The position numbers were made by a program, and so were the translations under genes. Of a stretch of 64,000 nucleotides of DNA, positions 8,701 to 16,869 are shown in pieces. Under the pieces are notes generated by a model, which saw only the letters and a program-made list of their open reading frames with translations, was not told the DNA's origin and searched no databases. Positions within the stretch are counted from its first letter, which is position 1. Every line of letters starts with the position of its first letter. The stretch is taken from assembly GCF_003075415.1 (NCBI RefSeq), contig NZ_QDAH01000007.1, positions 1 through 64,000 of the forward strand. The letters are read 5' to 3'. The stretch is from Microvirga sp. KLBC 81. Its GTDB lineage: Bacteria > Pseudomonadota > Alphaproteobacteria > Rhizobiales > Beijerinckiaceae.

Positions 8701-11100
8701 CGCCGTGTTGGTGGGAGCCGTCCCGTGGACCGAGTTCACCTGGATGGTGCTGACCGGGCCGCTCGAGAGCCCGCCGGCGTCGACCACATTGATTGTGAAG
8801 GTTGCGGTCTCGATGCTGCCGGGCTCCGCACCAACGCGATCCGTTGCATTGTACTTCACCGCCCGCACGATCGACTGGATTTCCCAGTATGCCGCAGTGA
8901 CCGTGTAGACGCCGGCCGCCGCATCGTAGGTCCCCTTCGTGGAAACAAGAGCGCCTTTGCCCGGCGAATCCAGCGCGATCGTCACCGTGACCATGTCGTT
9001 GAGGTTCGTCTCGGTAATCGCCACATTGGCGAACGGCGTCGCCAGGTTCACGTTGTCGGTGTCCGACACCGTATAGGCCGCAGCAGGGGCAACAAGAGTC
9101 GGGGCGCGGTTCTGCGTCACCACGTCGACCGAGATGTTGCTGTTCGGCACCGAGGCGATGCCGTGGTCGTCCACGACAGTGATCGTAAAGGAATCGGTCC
9201 TGACATTCCCCACCGCGAAGCTGGGGGTATCGACCGGATCGAATTGCAGCGCCTGCAACGCCGCCTGCACGGCTGCGATGTCGCCGCTCACCGTGTAGGT
9301 GCCGGAAAACCGATCATAGACGCCGGGGCCCAGATTGGTGAAGGAGCCGATGGTGAATCCGGGAAGCTGATTCATCTTCACCGTGACCGTCACCCAGGAA
9401 CCGTTGTCGTCGATCGCGAGGTTCGCAAAGGGGTTGACGATGCCTGTATCCGCGACCGTCACCCTGGTCGGGCTCGACGCGCCGAGGATCTCCGGCGCGC
9501 GGTTGCTGTAGTCGATGCTGCCCTCGCCCACGAGGACCACGTTCTCGATATTGGCCAGCTTGAGGTGATCGAAGCCTTGAACCGAGACGTAGACGGTATC
9601 CGTTCCGCCGCCGGCCAGCTCCGTGACGGAGTCGTTGAGATGGTCCACATAATAGACGTCATCGCCGAGGCCGCCGGCCATGCTATCGGCACCGGCGCCG
9701 CCATCCAGCGTGTCGTTGCCGATCCCACCATCCAGTGTATCCCGGCCGCTGCCCGCCACAAGGGAGTCGTGACCGTCTCCGCCCTTGAGGAAATCGTTGT
9801 TGGCGCCGCCCTCCAGCGTGTCGTTGCCGATGCCGCCGTCCAGCGTGTCGTTGCCGTCTCCGCCGTCGAGCACGTCGTTGCCGTCGGCTCCGGCGATGCT
9901 GTCATTGCCTGCAAGACCGGTCAGGCGGTTGTCCAAGCTATTGCCGGTAACGAAGTCGTTGCCTCCGGTGGCGACGAAATCGTAGACGACCCCCGGGGTG
10001 ATATAATCCTCGCCAAGCCTGTCGAGATTTGTAATCGTACCGCTCGGGTTGTTCTTGTACTTGCGGACATGCCCCATCTCTAAATCTGCCGAGATGAAAC
10101 CGGCGAGGTTATTCCCCGAGGCGTCGAGCCATACATATTGGTCGTAGCGCAGGGTCGTCACACCGTCGACATTGATGCCATCGTCCCCCGCCGACCCGCA
10201 GACCACATTGGTTCCGGATCCCGTATAGAGAACGTCGTCGCCGGCTCCGCCATGCAGGGTGTCATCTCCTGCGCCGCCGTCCAGCGTCGCAGATACGTCG
10301 GCGGCCCTGATCAGGTCGTTGCCGTCGCCGCCGATCACATAAGAAATCGATTGCAGAGTATCCGTGCCCTGCCCCGTGGCGATTCCTGTCCGCAGATCCA
10401 CCGTGACGGCGGCCGACCCCTCGAAATACGCGATGCCGCCGATCAGGACGTCGTCACCAGCCCCGCCGGCGAGAAGATCGAGTCCCCACGGGTCGCTACC
10501 GCCGCCCATAAGCGTATCGTTCCCGGCCCCACCGTAAAGAACGAACTGGTCCGGCGTATCGCTCGCATTGACGATGTCGTTTCCTCGGGATCCGACCACC
10601 GCCTCGATTTGGGCATAGCTGTCGATAGAGCCCCAGGTATCCTTTCCCGTCATGGACGCATAGGTCCGGCCCCCGTAGGTCCAGGACGAGGCCGTCAGAT
10701 TGACCACGATGCCCGCGCCGCCCGTTTCGGTCTCGTAGGATGCGGTATCGTAACCGTCGCCGCCATCGAGCGTGTCGCTGCCCTGCCAGCCGATCAGGAG
10801 ATCGTTGTCTTCCTCGCCATAAAGCTTGTCATTGCCGGTGCCGCCCCGCAACGTGTCAAATCCAAGACCTGCATAGATCGTATTCGAGGTGGTGGTGCTG
10901 TGGCTGCCGAGGTCGTTGTCGCCGGCATCGCCGGTGATCACGGCTTGAGTTCCAACGCTGGCGACCCCGAAAGTCGTGGTGTCTTGCGTCGATGCCTCTT
11001 TGTCAGCCTCAATTGGCTGAGCGGTATCGGACAAGACATCTCCTGACCGAATGACGATAAGATCAAGGGCAGATTTATCCATCGGAAACACCGTATCCAT
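5716..11100 (-). CDS. Giant RTX (calcium-binding, type I secreted) repeat protein
   Basis: A 1794-residue secreted protein. Residues about 56-500 hold blocks of GGxGxDxLxG calcium-binding RTX nonapeptides. From Asn533 come seven beta-sandwich-like units of 115-143 residues starting at 533, 664, 798, 913, 1056, 1180 and 1311, then two cadherin-like units at 1438 and 1544. A second RTX block (about 1640-1690, GNDTLHGGEGRDTLIGG) is followed by the terminal IxDF-type region and a hydrophobic tail, as in type I secretion substrates. No N-terminal signal peptide, as expected for type I export. No HlyB/HlyD/TolC homologue lies in the window. Likely a surface adhesin or S-layer/biofilm protein. ATG 11100 has AAGAAG upstream. 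Confidence 0.88.
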   Translation of the reverse strand: MDTVFPMDKSALDLIVIRSGDVLSDTAQPIEADKEASTQDTTTFGVASVGTQAVITGDAGDNDLGSHSTTTSNTIYAGLGFDTLRGGTGNDKLYGEEDNDLLIGWQGSDTLDGGDGYDTASYETETGGAGIVVNLTASSWTYGGRTYASMTGKDTWGSIDSYAQIEAVVGSRGNDIVNASDTPDQFVLYGGAGNDTLMGGGSDPWGLDLLAGGAGDDVLIGGIAYFEGSAAVTVDLRTGIATGQGTDTLQSISYVIGGDGNDLIRAADVSATLDGGAGDDTLHGGAGDDVLYTGSGTNVVCGSAGDDGINVDGVTTLRYDQYVWLDASGNNLAGFISADLEMGHVRKYKNNPSGTITNLDRLGEDYITPGVVYDFVATGGNDFVTGNSLDNRLTGLAGNDSIAGADGNDVLDGGDGNDTLDGGIGNDTLEGGANNDFLKGGDGHDSLVAGSGRDTLDGGIGNDTLDGGAGADSMAGGLGDDVYYVDHLNDSVTELAGGGTDTVYVSVQGFDHLKLANIENVVLVGEGSIDYSNRAPEILGASSPTRVTVADTGIVNPFANLAIDDNGSWVTVTVKMNQLPGFTIGSFTNLGPGVYDRFSGTYTVSGDIAAVQAALQALQFDPVDTPSFAVGNVRTDSFTITVVDDHGIASVPNSNISVDVVTQNRAPTLVAPAAAYTVSDTDNVNLATPFANVAITETNLNDMVTVTIALDSPGKGALVSTKGTYDAAAGVYTVTAAYWEIQSIVRAVKYNATDRVGAEPGSIETATFTINVVDAGGLSSGPVSTIQVNSVHGTAPTNTAPILSGSDTITYTATAPINPFTKLTVTDDSPNVTATVAMDMPSRGTLVNLGGGVYDAAAGTYTVTGTAAEVQAAIRALQFNALQSAPVKFTVTVTDGSLTSTNTGFTLNPTLPNRAPTIQAQPLTVRVADDDEDDLATPFSGVVIDDPDTTSSSSYIELRVYLDDPSKGVLVPGKGGSIISSSDPANGYHYYTISGKVQDVQAALRALEYNPRVQRGAESGSIETSTFTIKVYDGYGLSATNTSIRVESIHGTLPQTGPLIGGVDAPVTVTVVDTDVASPFINVTITDDSPTITVTVAMDTASEGEFTNLGIGTYNRTTGIYTVTGTATEVQAAIRALQFDPADRNAEVGSIQTTAFTITASDGSQSTTNTNVSVNATTTNRAPTLDAPVRTVTIADDEDTDLVTPFSAVTLGDANANDTVTVTIMLDAAGKGVLVPVNGGIYDAQTGVFTFTGSAAAAQAAVRALQYNPANRPDAESGIETSHFTIVVTDAGGLSTAPNTNISVDSVHTANQTPVIGGADAPVTVTIADTEMASPFADVTITDDSPTVTVTIAMDTASEGEFSNLGIGTYNRTTGVYTVTGTAAEVQAAIRALQFSPEDRTAPAGSVQTTNFAISIVDSKGVEGQPNSNISVASVASNIAPTAPQLTGGSISDMAGAGSQVGALSASDQNGDALSYTFSEALAGSNGLVSADGRFEIVDNVVVVRDPTLIQVSQDSTFTYGVIASDGHGGDTSGSISIVVADINKAPTNLQLSNSLVQENIAEGQVIGLVSAGDPNGTALSYTLLDDAGGSVELVGDQLRVKDPTRFDYEQGQLTITVAVSDGSETVNRTFTISLEDQRRENVVGNAGDNVIRGGVGSDTLNGAAGNDTLHGGEGRDTLIGGSGADAFVFDTAVMKTAADSILDFSVAEGDRIYLSHKIFSGLGLGQLDASAFVLGTKAQDQGDRIIYDQATGQLFYDLDGTGGETRDIKPVLFATLNPDGVKPALTHASFYVI
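6789..9504 (-). repeat. Tandem A/B repeat array inside the RTX gene
   Basis: Seven coding units with alternating types. B units (starting at 9504, 8709, 7935, 7170) share DDSPTVTVTVAMD and TNLGIGTYNRTTG-like text. A units (9111, 8364, 7563) share ADDEDDLATPF and KGVLVPxxGGIYD. Every unit carries a version of the VQAAIRALQF helix-like segment. B units 7935-7564 and 7170-6790 are also close at the nucleotide level, which points to recent duplication or gene conversion. Confidence 0.8.
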
Positions 11101-11607
11101 AGGCTTCTTGAAGCCAACACACCACGATGGAGCATACGATGATTGTTATAACGTATATGCCATCTGAACGAACGGGTGTTCTTGCAAAAGAATGCAATTT
11201 AAAATTGCATTCGTTAAATTGCTTTAAGAATCAGTTGCTTATCTCCTGCAGCGGATATCGCAAAGATGTTTTGCGAAAGGGCAAAATACGAAAAAGCAGG
11301 AAACATCAGTGAATTAGCCGAAGGCAGGAGCTTCGTGAAAAAGCTGTCTCGTCCGGCCTTGCTACTTGCAGATGTTGCCCAATCCTCCTGCAGGAGCTGA
11401 GACTTGGATCGGGAAATCGGCAACGCCATGCATCGGATCCATCAATCGATGTCGAGCGTGCCTATCCGTCGTTCGCTTAGTTGCCGAAGTCACACAGGAA
11501 AGAGACGCTGAGCTTTCGTAGGACGGATTCACAAAGGGTTAAACCCGTGACAGGTGGCGCTTTTCGGCTTAGTCCGAGCCCTGTCCTGTCTCTGCTACGA
11601 TAATTTC
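11101..11607. promoter_or_regulatory. AT-rich divergent intergenic region upstream of the RTX gene
   Basis: About 500 bases with clearly lower GC than the flanks, between the RTX gene and the divergent exporter. It should carry both promoters. Short open frames inside have no convincing start signal or family resemblance. The main visible element is the palindrome at 11190-11212. Confidence 0.45.
11190..11212. promoter_or_regulatory. Perfect 11-bp-arm palindrome, candidate operator
   Basis: Arms GAATGCAATTT and AAATTGCATTC match perfectly around a single A. It lies about 90 bases upstream of the RTX start codon in AT-rich DNA, the position expected for a dimeric regulator. No terminator-like T-run and the AT-rich stem argue against a terminator. 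The binding protein is unknown. Confidence 0.5.
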
Positions 11608-12795
11608 ATGCTCAAGCCCGATACCCTCGCCCTCACCGTCGTCCTGGCGCTGCTCACCGCGCTCGGTCCCCTCTCAACGGACATGTACCTGCCCTCGCTG
11701 CCGGCGATTGCGGCAGGCCTTCAGGCGAGCACGGGGCAGACGCAGCTCACGCTGTCGGCCTTTCTCTTCGGCTTCGCGGCAGGGCAGTTCTTCTATGGGC
11801 CGATTTCCGACCGGGTCGGGCGCAAGCCCGTGCTGCTCTTCGGGCTCGGCCTCTTTGCGTTGGCCAGCCTGATCTGCGCGCTGGCGCCGAATATCGAGGT
11901 TCTGATCGCGGCACGCTTTGTTCAGGCGCTCGGCGCTTCAGGTCCCATCGTGCTGGGTCGCGCCATCGTGCGCGACTTCTATGAGGGGCCGCGTGCCGGC
12001 CGGGAATTGTCGCGCATGGGCACGATCATGGGGGTGGTGCCGGCGCTTGCGCCCGTTCTCGGTGGGCTGATCGCGCAGTTCTACGAGTGGCGGGTCACTT
12101 TCGGCGTGATGCTCGTCTGCGGAATTGCGCTGGCCGCAACCGTTCTGTTGCGCCTGCCCGAGAGCATCCGCAGGAAATCCGATGCGCCGATCTCCTTCGG
12201 CTCGATTCTGAAAGGCTTCGGGACGCTGCTGCAACATCCGGGCTATCGCACCTATGTGAGCTTTTCGATGCTCGCCTATGGCGGTCTCTTCGCCTTCATC
12301 TCCGGCTCGTCCTTCGTGCTGCAGGGCGTCTATCGTCTGGATGAATTGTCTTACGCCTTTTCCTTCGCCTTCATGGTCGTAGGCTACATCGGCGGTACGT
12401 TGTCCGCGCAGCATCTTGTCGGCAGATACGGCCTGGACGGCACGATCCGTTTCGGCGTGACGAGCCTTGCGACAGGCGGCGTGCTGATGGTTGCGCTCGT
12501 CGTCTCCAGTGTCCCGTCATCCTTCGCGATCACAGGACCGATGGCGATCTACGCATTTGGCGTGGGCCTCACCATGCCGCAGGCCATGGCCTCGGCTCTC
12601 ATGCCGTTTCCGGAGCGCGCGGGCGCGGCCTCGTCGTTGCTTGGCATCTGCCAGATGAGTTTTGCCGCCATCCTCGGCATCGTACTGGGGCAGAACCTCG
12701 GCGCCTCCGCGCTGCCGTTGCCGGTCACCATCGCGAGCACGGGCGTGCTGGCGCTTCTGGTATACGCCACGACAGGAAGAGCGCGGCGGAGTTAG
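11608..12795 (+). CDS. Bcr/CflA family multidrug efflux MFS transporter
   Basis: A 395-residue, 12-helix major-facilitator transporter. The N-terminus (ALGPLSTDMYLPSLPAIA) is the signature of the Bcr/CflA drug:proton antiporter group. The loop 2-3 motif is GPISDRVGRKPVLL and the motif C-like segment GVVPALAPVLGG follows in helix 5. It is an inner-membrane exporter of small drugs or metabolites driven by the proton gradient. ATG 11608 (MLKPDTLALT) fits the family better than an upstream codon at 11554. Substrate cannot be told from the sequence. Confidence 0.87.
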   Translation: MLKPDTLALTVVLALLTALGPLSTDMYLPSLPAIAAGLQASTGQTQLTLSAFLFGFAAGQFFYGPISDRVGRKPVLLFGLGLFALASLICALAPNIEVLIAARFVQALGASGPIVLGRAIVRDFYEGPRAGRELSRMGTIMGVVPALAPVLGGLIAQFYEWRVTFGVMLVCGIALAATVLLRLPESIRRKSDAPISFGSILKGFGTLLQHPGYRTYVSFSMLAYGGLFAFISGSSFVLQGVYRLDELSYAFSFAFMVVGYIGGTLSAQHLVGRYGLDGTIRFGVTSLATGGVLMVALVVSSVPSSFAITGPMAIYAFGVGLTMPQAMASALMPFPERAGAASSLLGICQMSFAAILGIVLGQNLGASALPLPVTIASTGVLALLVYATTGRARRS

Positions 12796-12894
12796 CTGGA
12801 CAGGCCTAGACTTTAAAACGCTTAAGCCGATATTGGAGGCTAATCCCGGATCTGCTATGTCGATGTTAGATCGTCACGTGCAGTAGGTGTGAGT

Positions 12895-13218
12895 ATGAGT
12901 TACGATTATATCGTCTTCCGACCAGCTCATCGCCTCGCATCTCATCAAGATATCGATGAAAGTACTCTCGTGCCTTTCACCTCGCATGAGGAGACCCTCA
13001 TTCTCCTGCGACGGATCTATCCTAACACAAGCCTTGATAAGGAAGGCTTCGGCTATCTCGAGCCTATAGCGTTGATGGGCGAGTTACAGTTTTCGCCAGA
13101 TGACAATCTGACATTCCATCTGGCTTACATCGAGCGTCCTGATGTTCAAGAATTATGCAGGGCGCTCGATCTGACAGCCCTTGATTGTCAAACTTTGGAA
13201 CTCATCCATCCAGTTTAG
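12895..13218 (+). CDS. Small hypothetical protein
   Basis: A 107-residue protein with no family I recognise. It starts MSYDYIVFRP and is acidic, soluble, without membrane segments or signal peptide. Base composition is visibly less GC-rich than the neighbours and codon choice is relaxed (GAT, TAT, CTT common), which hints at transfer. A GTG six bases upstream (12889) is an alternative start. It sits alone between the exporter and the convergent PBP gene. Confidence 0.55.
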   Translation: MSYDYIVFRPAHRLASHQDIDESTLVPFTSHEETLILLRRIYPNTSLDKEGFGYLEPIALMGELQFSPDDNLTFHLAYIERPDVQELCRALDLTALDCQTLELIHPV

Positions 13219-13233
13219 ACGAAGCTGCTCTTC

Positions 13234-15372
13234 CTAAAGTCCGAACAGCTTCTCGAAGAAGTTCTTCTCGCGCGGGCGGGTCCGACGCTGGGGCTGAGGC
13301 TGCGGCTGAGCCCAGGCGTCGCCGCCATTGCCCACAGCGGCATAGCGGGGATCGCCGCCGGCATCGGCCACGGGCACGCCGTTCCGGAAGCGCTCGCCGC
13401 CCGGCAGAGCCACGGGCTGCTTGTCCTTCAGCGCAATCTTCATGAAGTTGTGCCAGACCTCCGTCGGCAGGTTGCCGCCGGTCACGCGCTTGGTCAGTTC
13501 GCCGTCATCGTTGCCGAGCCAGACGCCGGCCACGAGATTGCCGGTAAAGCCGACGAACCACGCATCCTTGTAATCGTCCGTCGTGCCGGTCTTGCCGGCC
13601 ATGGGCCAGCCTGGAACCTGCGCCTTCTGCGCGGTGCCAATGACGAAGGTGTTGTGCATCATCTCGTTCATCATCGCAACGGCTGCAGGGTCGATGACGC
13701 GGCCGAGGCCGCCGGCGGAGGCCGGACGCTTGTAGACGATCTTGCCGTCGAGGGTCTTCACCTCGGTGATCACGTAAGGCGTCACGCCAATGCCGCCATT
13801 GGCGAAAGCCGCATAGGCGCTGACCAGTTCGAGCGGCGTCACTTCCGAAGTGCCCAGCGCGAGCGAGCCGTTGGCCTGAAGCGGGGAGGTGATGCCGAGC
13901 CGCTGCGCCGTCTGCACCACGGCCTTCGGCCCAACCTCCATGTTCAGCTTGATGGCAATAGTGTTGAGCGAGAGCGCCAGGGCATCGCGCAGGGCGATCG
14001 GCCCGCGATATTTGCGGTCATAGTTCTGGGGAGCCCAACCCTTGTAGTTTACGGGTGAGTCATCGAGAACCGTATCGGGCGTATAGCCCCGCTCGACAGC
14101 CGTGAGATACACGAAGGGCTTGAAGGACGAGCCCGGCTGACGGCGGGCTGAAGTGGCCCGGTTGAACTGGCTCGTTTCGTAGTTCCTGCCGCCCACCAGA
14201 GCCCGTACGGCACCATCCGGCTGCAGGGCCACGAAGGCGCCCTGGCTGACATTGAACTTCTGCCCTTTGGCGTTGAGTTCCTCCACGAGCACCCGCTCCG
14301 CGGCAGACTGCATCATGGGGTCGATGGTGGTGAAGACCGCGATGTCCGTGTCGATGGTGCCGACGAAATCGTCGAGCACATCCATCACGTAATCGGCTGC
14401 GTAATTGGCGGAGCCCGCGCCGTTCGGACGCGCGGGTTCGGCGGGCTGCCCCAGCGCAGTCTTCCTCATGTCCGGCGTGATGAAGCCGAGCTCGTTCATG
14501 GCCGCGATCACGAGCTCCGCACGCGCCTGCGCGGCTTTCGGGTTCCGGTTGGGCGCCAGGCGCGACGGCGATTGCACGAGACCCGCGAGCACGGCTGCTT
14601 CCGAGAGCGACACGTGACGCGCGGACTTGCCGTAATAGCGCTGGGCGGCGGCCTCGACGCCGTAGGCGCCCGCGCCGAAATAAACGCGATTGAGATAAAG
14701 CTCGAGGATCTGGTCCTTCGAGTAGTTGCGCTCCAGCCAGAGCGCGAGGATCGCCTCCTGGATCTTGCGGGAGGCGGTGCGTTCCTGCGTGAGAAAGAGG
14801 TTCTTCGCCAGCTGCTGCGTCAGTGTCGAGCCGCCCTGCAGGCCGCCGGAACGGGTGAGATTGCGATAGGCCGCACGGGCGATGCCCATCGGGTCGATGC
14901 CGAGATGATCGTAGAAGCGCCGGTCCTCGATGGCGACGAACGCCTTCGGCAGATAGGGCGGCAGCTCTTTCAGAGTGACGGTGCGACCGCCCGTCTCGCC
15001 GCGATTGGTGATCAGCGAGCCGTCATTGGCCATGATGGCGATATTCGGTGGACGCTTTGGAACGGTGAGCTGGTCGATGGGCGGCAGCTGCGAGGCATAA
15101 TAGGCGACCACGCCGCCGACAGCGATGATGCCCCAGAGGCCCAGCACGACACCGGCATAGATCAGCTTGCCGAGGAACGAGCGGCCCTTGCGCTTGGACT
15201 TCCTTGAGCGCGAGCGGCGGGGCGGCCTGTCCTCGTCATTCTGCCTGGAAGCACGCCGTCTTGCCATGGATCCCCCCGCCCGGTCTTCGGGCGAGAGGTA
15301 GAAATCCAGCTCCCCCGCCTCCGTAGCGGGCGCATCGAAAACCGGCTCCCGCCGGCCACGTCCGTTCGCCAC
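13234..15372 (-). CDS. Class A penicillin-binding protein, PBP1A type
   Basis: A 712-residue bifunctional murein synthase. A basic cytoplasmic N-terminus (KSKRKGRS) precedes one membrane anchor (about 69-92). The GT51 glycosyltransferase has catalytic Glu149 in AIEDRRFYDH and the GGSTLTQQLAKN motif. The transpeptidase has S415-S-F-K418, S468-L-N and K594-T-G. A Pro/Gln-rich tail ends in a basic segment. It polymerises and cross-links peptidoglycan on the outer face of the inner membrane. All catalytic motifs are intact. Confidence 0.94.
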   Translation of the reverse strand: MANGRGRREPVFDAPATEAGELDFYLSPEDRAGGSMARRRASRQNDEDRPPRRSRSRKSKRKGRSFLGKLIYAGVVLGLWGIIAVGGVVAYYASQLPPIDQLTVPKRPPNIAIMANDGSLITNRGETGGRTVTLKELPPYLPKAFVAIEDRRFYDHLGIDPMGIARAAYRNLTRSGGLQGGSTLTQQLAKNLFLTQERTASRKIQEAILALWLERNYSKDQILELYLNRVYFGAGAYGVEAAAQRYYGKSARHVSLSEAAVLAGLVQSPSRLAPNRNPKAAQARAELVIAAMNELGFITPDMRKTALGQPAEPARPNGAGSANYAADYVMDVLDDFVGTIDTDIAVFTTIDPMMQSAAERVLVEELNAKGQKFNVSQGAFVALQPDGAVRALVGGRNYETSQFNRATSARRQPGSSFKPFVYLTAVERGYTPDTVLDDSPVNYKGWAPQNYDRKYRGPIALRDALALSLNTIAIKLNMEVGPKAVVQTAQRLGITSPLQANGSLALGTSEVTPLELVSAYAAFANGGIGVTPYVITEVKTLDGKIVYKRPASAGGLGRVIDPAAVAMMNEMMHNTFVIGTAQKAQVPGWPMAGKTGTTDDYKDAWFVGFTGNLVAGVWLGNDDGELTKRVTGGNLPTEVWHNFMKIALKDKQPVALPGGERFRNGVPVADAGGDPRYAAVGNGGDAWAQPQPQPQRRTRPREKNFFEKLFGL

Positions 15373-15485
15373 GTCTGTAAAAACCCCGCATTCCTGGAAC
15401 CGGTCGGTTCCGGCCTTTTACGCTCTGGAGCACTCTAATTGTGGCGGTTTAAGGGGCGGTTAACCTCTGGCGCATCGTGCGGGAA

Positions 15486-15585
15486 GGCGGATCCGGGTTT
15501 CCGCTCCCGACGATGCGCTCCTTAAAAAGAGAGCATCGCATTGATCCAAAAGTGGAATTCACTTTTGACGTCCGATGCTCTTGAG
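15486..15585. repeat. Dispersed intergenic repeat family A, copy 2
   Basis: Carries CGATGCGCTC, GAGCATCG, TTGATCCAAAAGTGG, TCACTTTT and CCGATGCTC, landmarks of family A in rearranged or nested orientation. It lies between the PBP gene and the antiporter and creates a spurious upstream reading frame for the antiporter. Confidence 0.65.
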
Positions 15586-15624
15586 GCACGGGAACTGCCG
15601 AGTCTGCACGGCGTTCGCTGCCTT

Positions 15625-16866
15625 ATGAGCGCTTACATCGTCGTGCTGGCCGGTTTCGGGGTCGTCGTCCTGCTGACCGCCTGGCTTCCCATGGTCCTGA
15701 AGGAACTGCCCCTGTCCCTGCCGATCTTCTGCGTGGGCCTGGGTGCGCTCATCTTCGCCATTCCCGACGTTCCCGGCGTCATCCCACACCCCAGTGAGGA
15801 ACTTAGCCTTGTCGAGCGGTTGAGCGAGTTGGTGGTGATCATCTCGCTCATGGGCGCAGGCTTGAAGATCGACAGGCCCTTCGGCTGGAAGCGATGGAGG
15901 CTCACCTGGCGTTTGCTCGGCATCTCCATGCCTCTGACCATCCTCGGCCTCGCCTGGCTCGGGCAAAGCCTTCTGGGCCTGAGCCTGGCAGCCGCGATCT
16001 TGCTGGCGGGGGCGCTTGCGCCTACGGATCCTGTGCTCGCGAGCGACGTGCAGGTAGGTCCCCCGGGCGGAGGGCAAGAGGACGAGGTGCGTTTCACGCT
16101 TACCTCGGAAGCGGGGCTCAACGATGGCCTCGCCTTTCCCTTCATCCTGCTCGCCATCAGCTTTGCCCATGAGGTCAGCACGACGAGCGCGGCGGAATGG
16201 TTCGTCTATGCGGTGATCTGGAAAATCGGGGCTGGGGCCGCCATGGGCTTCATGGTTGGGCGGGTTCTCGGTTGGCTCACCTTCCACCTGCCGAACCGGG
16301 CCAAGCTCTCGCGCACCGGCTCGGGCTTCGTGGCGCTCGGCATCACGTGCCTTGCCTATGGCATGACCGAGATGGTGAAGGGCTATGGCTTTCTCGCCGT
16401 CTTCGTCGCGGCCTTGGCGTTGCGCGCGACCAAGCGCGAGGATGCCTATCACGAGAAGCTCCACGATTTCGCCGAGGAGTTGGAGCGCCTTCTCATGATG
16501 GTGCTGCTCGTGCTGCTGGGCGGTACCATGACAGGCGGGCAGCTGTTTCGCGCGCTGAGCTGGGAGGCAGCAGCCTTCGGCCTGTTGGCGCTGTTCGTCA
16601 TCCGCCCGCTCGCCGGATGGATCGGATTGATTGGAACCGATCCTCCTCCGGGTGAGAAACTGGCGATCAGCTTCTTCGGTATTCGCGGCATAGGCTCGAT
16701 CTACTATCTCGCCTATGCCCTGAACCACGAAGAATTCGACAATGCGGACGTCCTCTGGAGCACGGCGGGATTCATCATCCTCGTCTCCATCGTGCTTCAT
16801 GGAATCACGGTGACGCCCGTGATGCGCCGCCTCGATCACCAGCGAAAGCTCGCGGCAGAAGCGTAA
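15625..16866 (+). CDS. NhaP-type cation:proton antiporter (CPA1)
   Basis: A 413-residue inner-membrane protein with about 12 hydrophobic segments. The CPA1 core motifs are visible: APTDPVLASDVQ (unwound helix) and FTLTSEAGLNDGLAFPF, in which the ND pair is the proposed cation/proton site. The C-terminus is short, without a TrkA/RCK domain. It exchanges Na+ or K+ for H+ in pH or salt homeostasis. ATG 15625 (MSAYIVVLAGFG) is chosen because the upstream in-frame stretch from 15541 is dispersed-repeat DNA. Confidence 0.86.
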   Translation: MSAYIVVLAGFGVVVLLTAWLPMVLKELPLSLPIFCVGLGALIFAIPDVPGVIPHPSEELSLVERLSELVVIISLMGAGLKIDRPFGWKRWRLTWRLLGISMPLTILGLAWLGQSLLGLSLAAAILLAGALAPTDPVLASDVQVGPPGGGQEDEVRFTLTSEAGLNDGLAFPFILLAISFAHEVSTTSAAEWFVYAVIWKIGAGAAMGFMVGRVLGWLTFHLPNRAKLSRTGSGFVALGITCLAYGMTEMVKGYGFLAVFVAALALRATKREDAYHEKLHDFAEELERLLMMVLLVLLGGTMTGGQLFRALSWEAAAFGLLALFVIRPLAGWIGLIGTDPPPGEKLAISFFGIRGIGSIYYLAYALNHEEFDNADVLWSTAGFIILVSIVLHGITVTPVMRRLDHQRKLAAEA

Positions 16867-16869
16867 GAC

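Noticed and set aside
6789..9504. Possible CRISPR-like array from the regular repeats
   Set aside because: Repeats are 115-143 codons long, in frame and coding; no short direct repeats with unique spacers.
6517..10083. Long plus-strand open frames of about 535 codons each
   Set aside because: Antisense to the RTX gene; the repetitive look comes from the repeats of the real gene read backwards.
11127..11312. 61-codon frame upstream of the RTX gene
   Set aside because: Spans the palindrome and AT-rich promoter-like DNA; no good start signal or family.
15559..16839. 426-codon minus-strand open frame
   Set aside because: Antisense to the antiporter; Glu/His/Gln-rich translation without any family signature.
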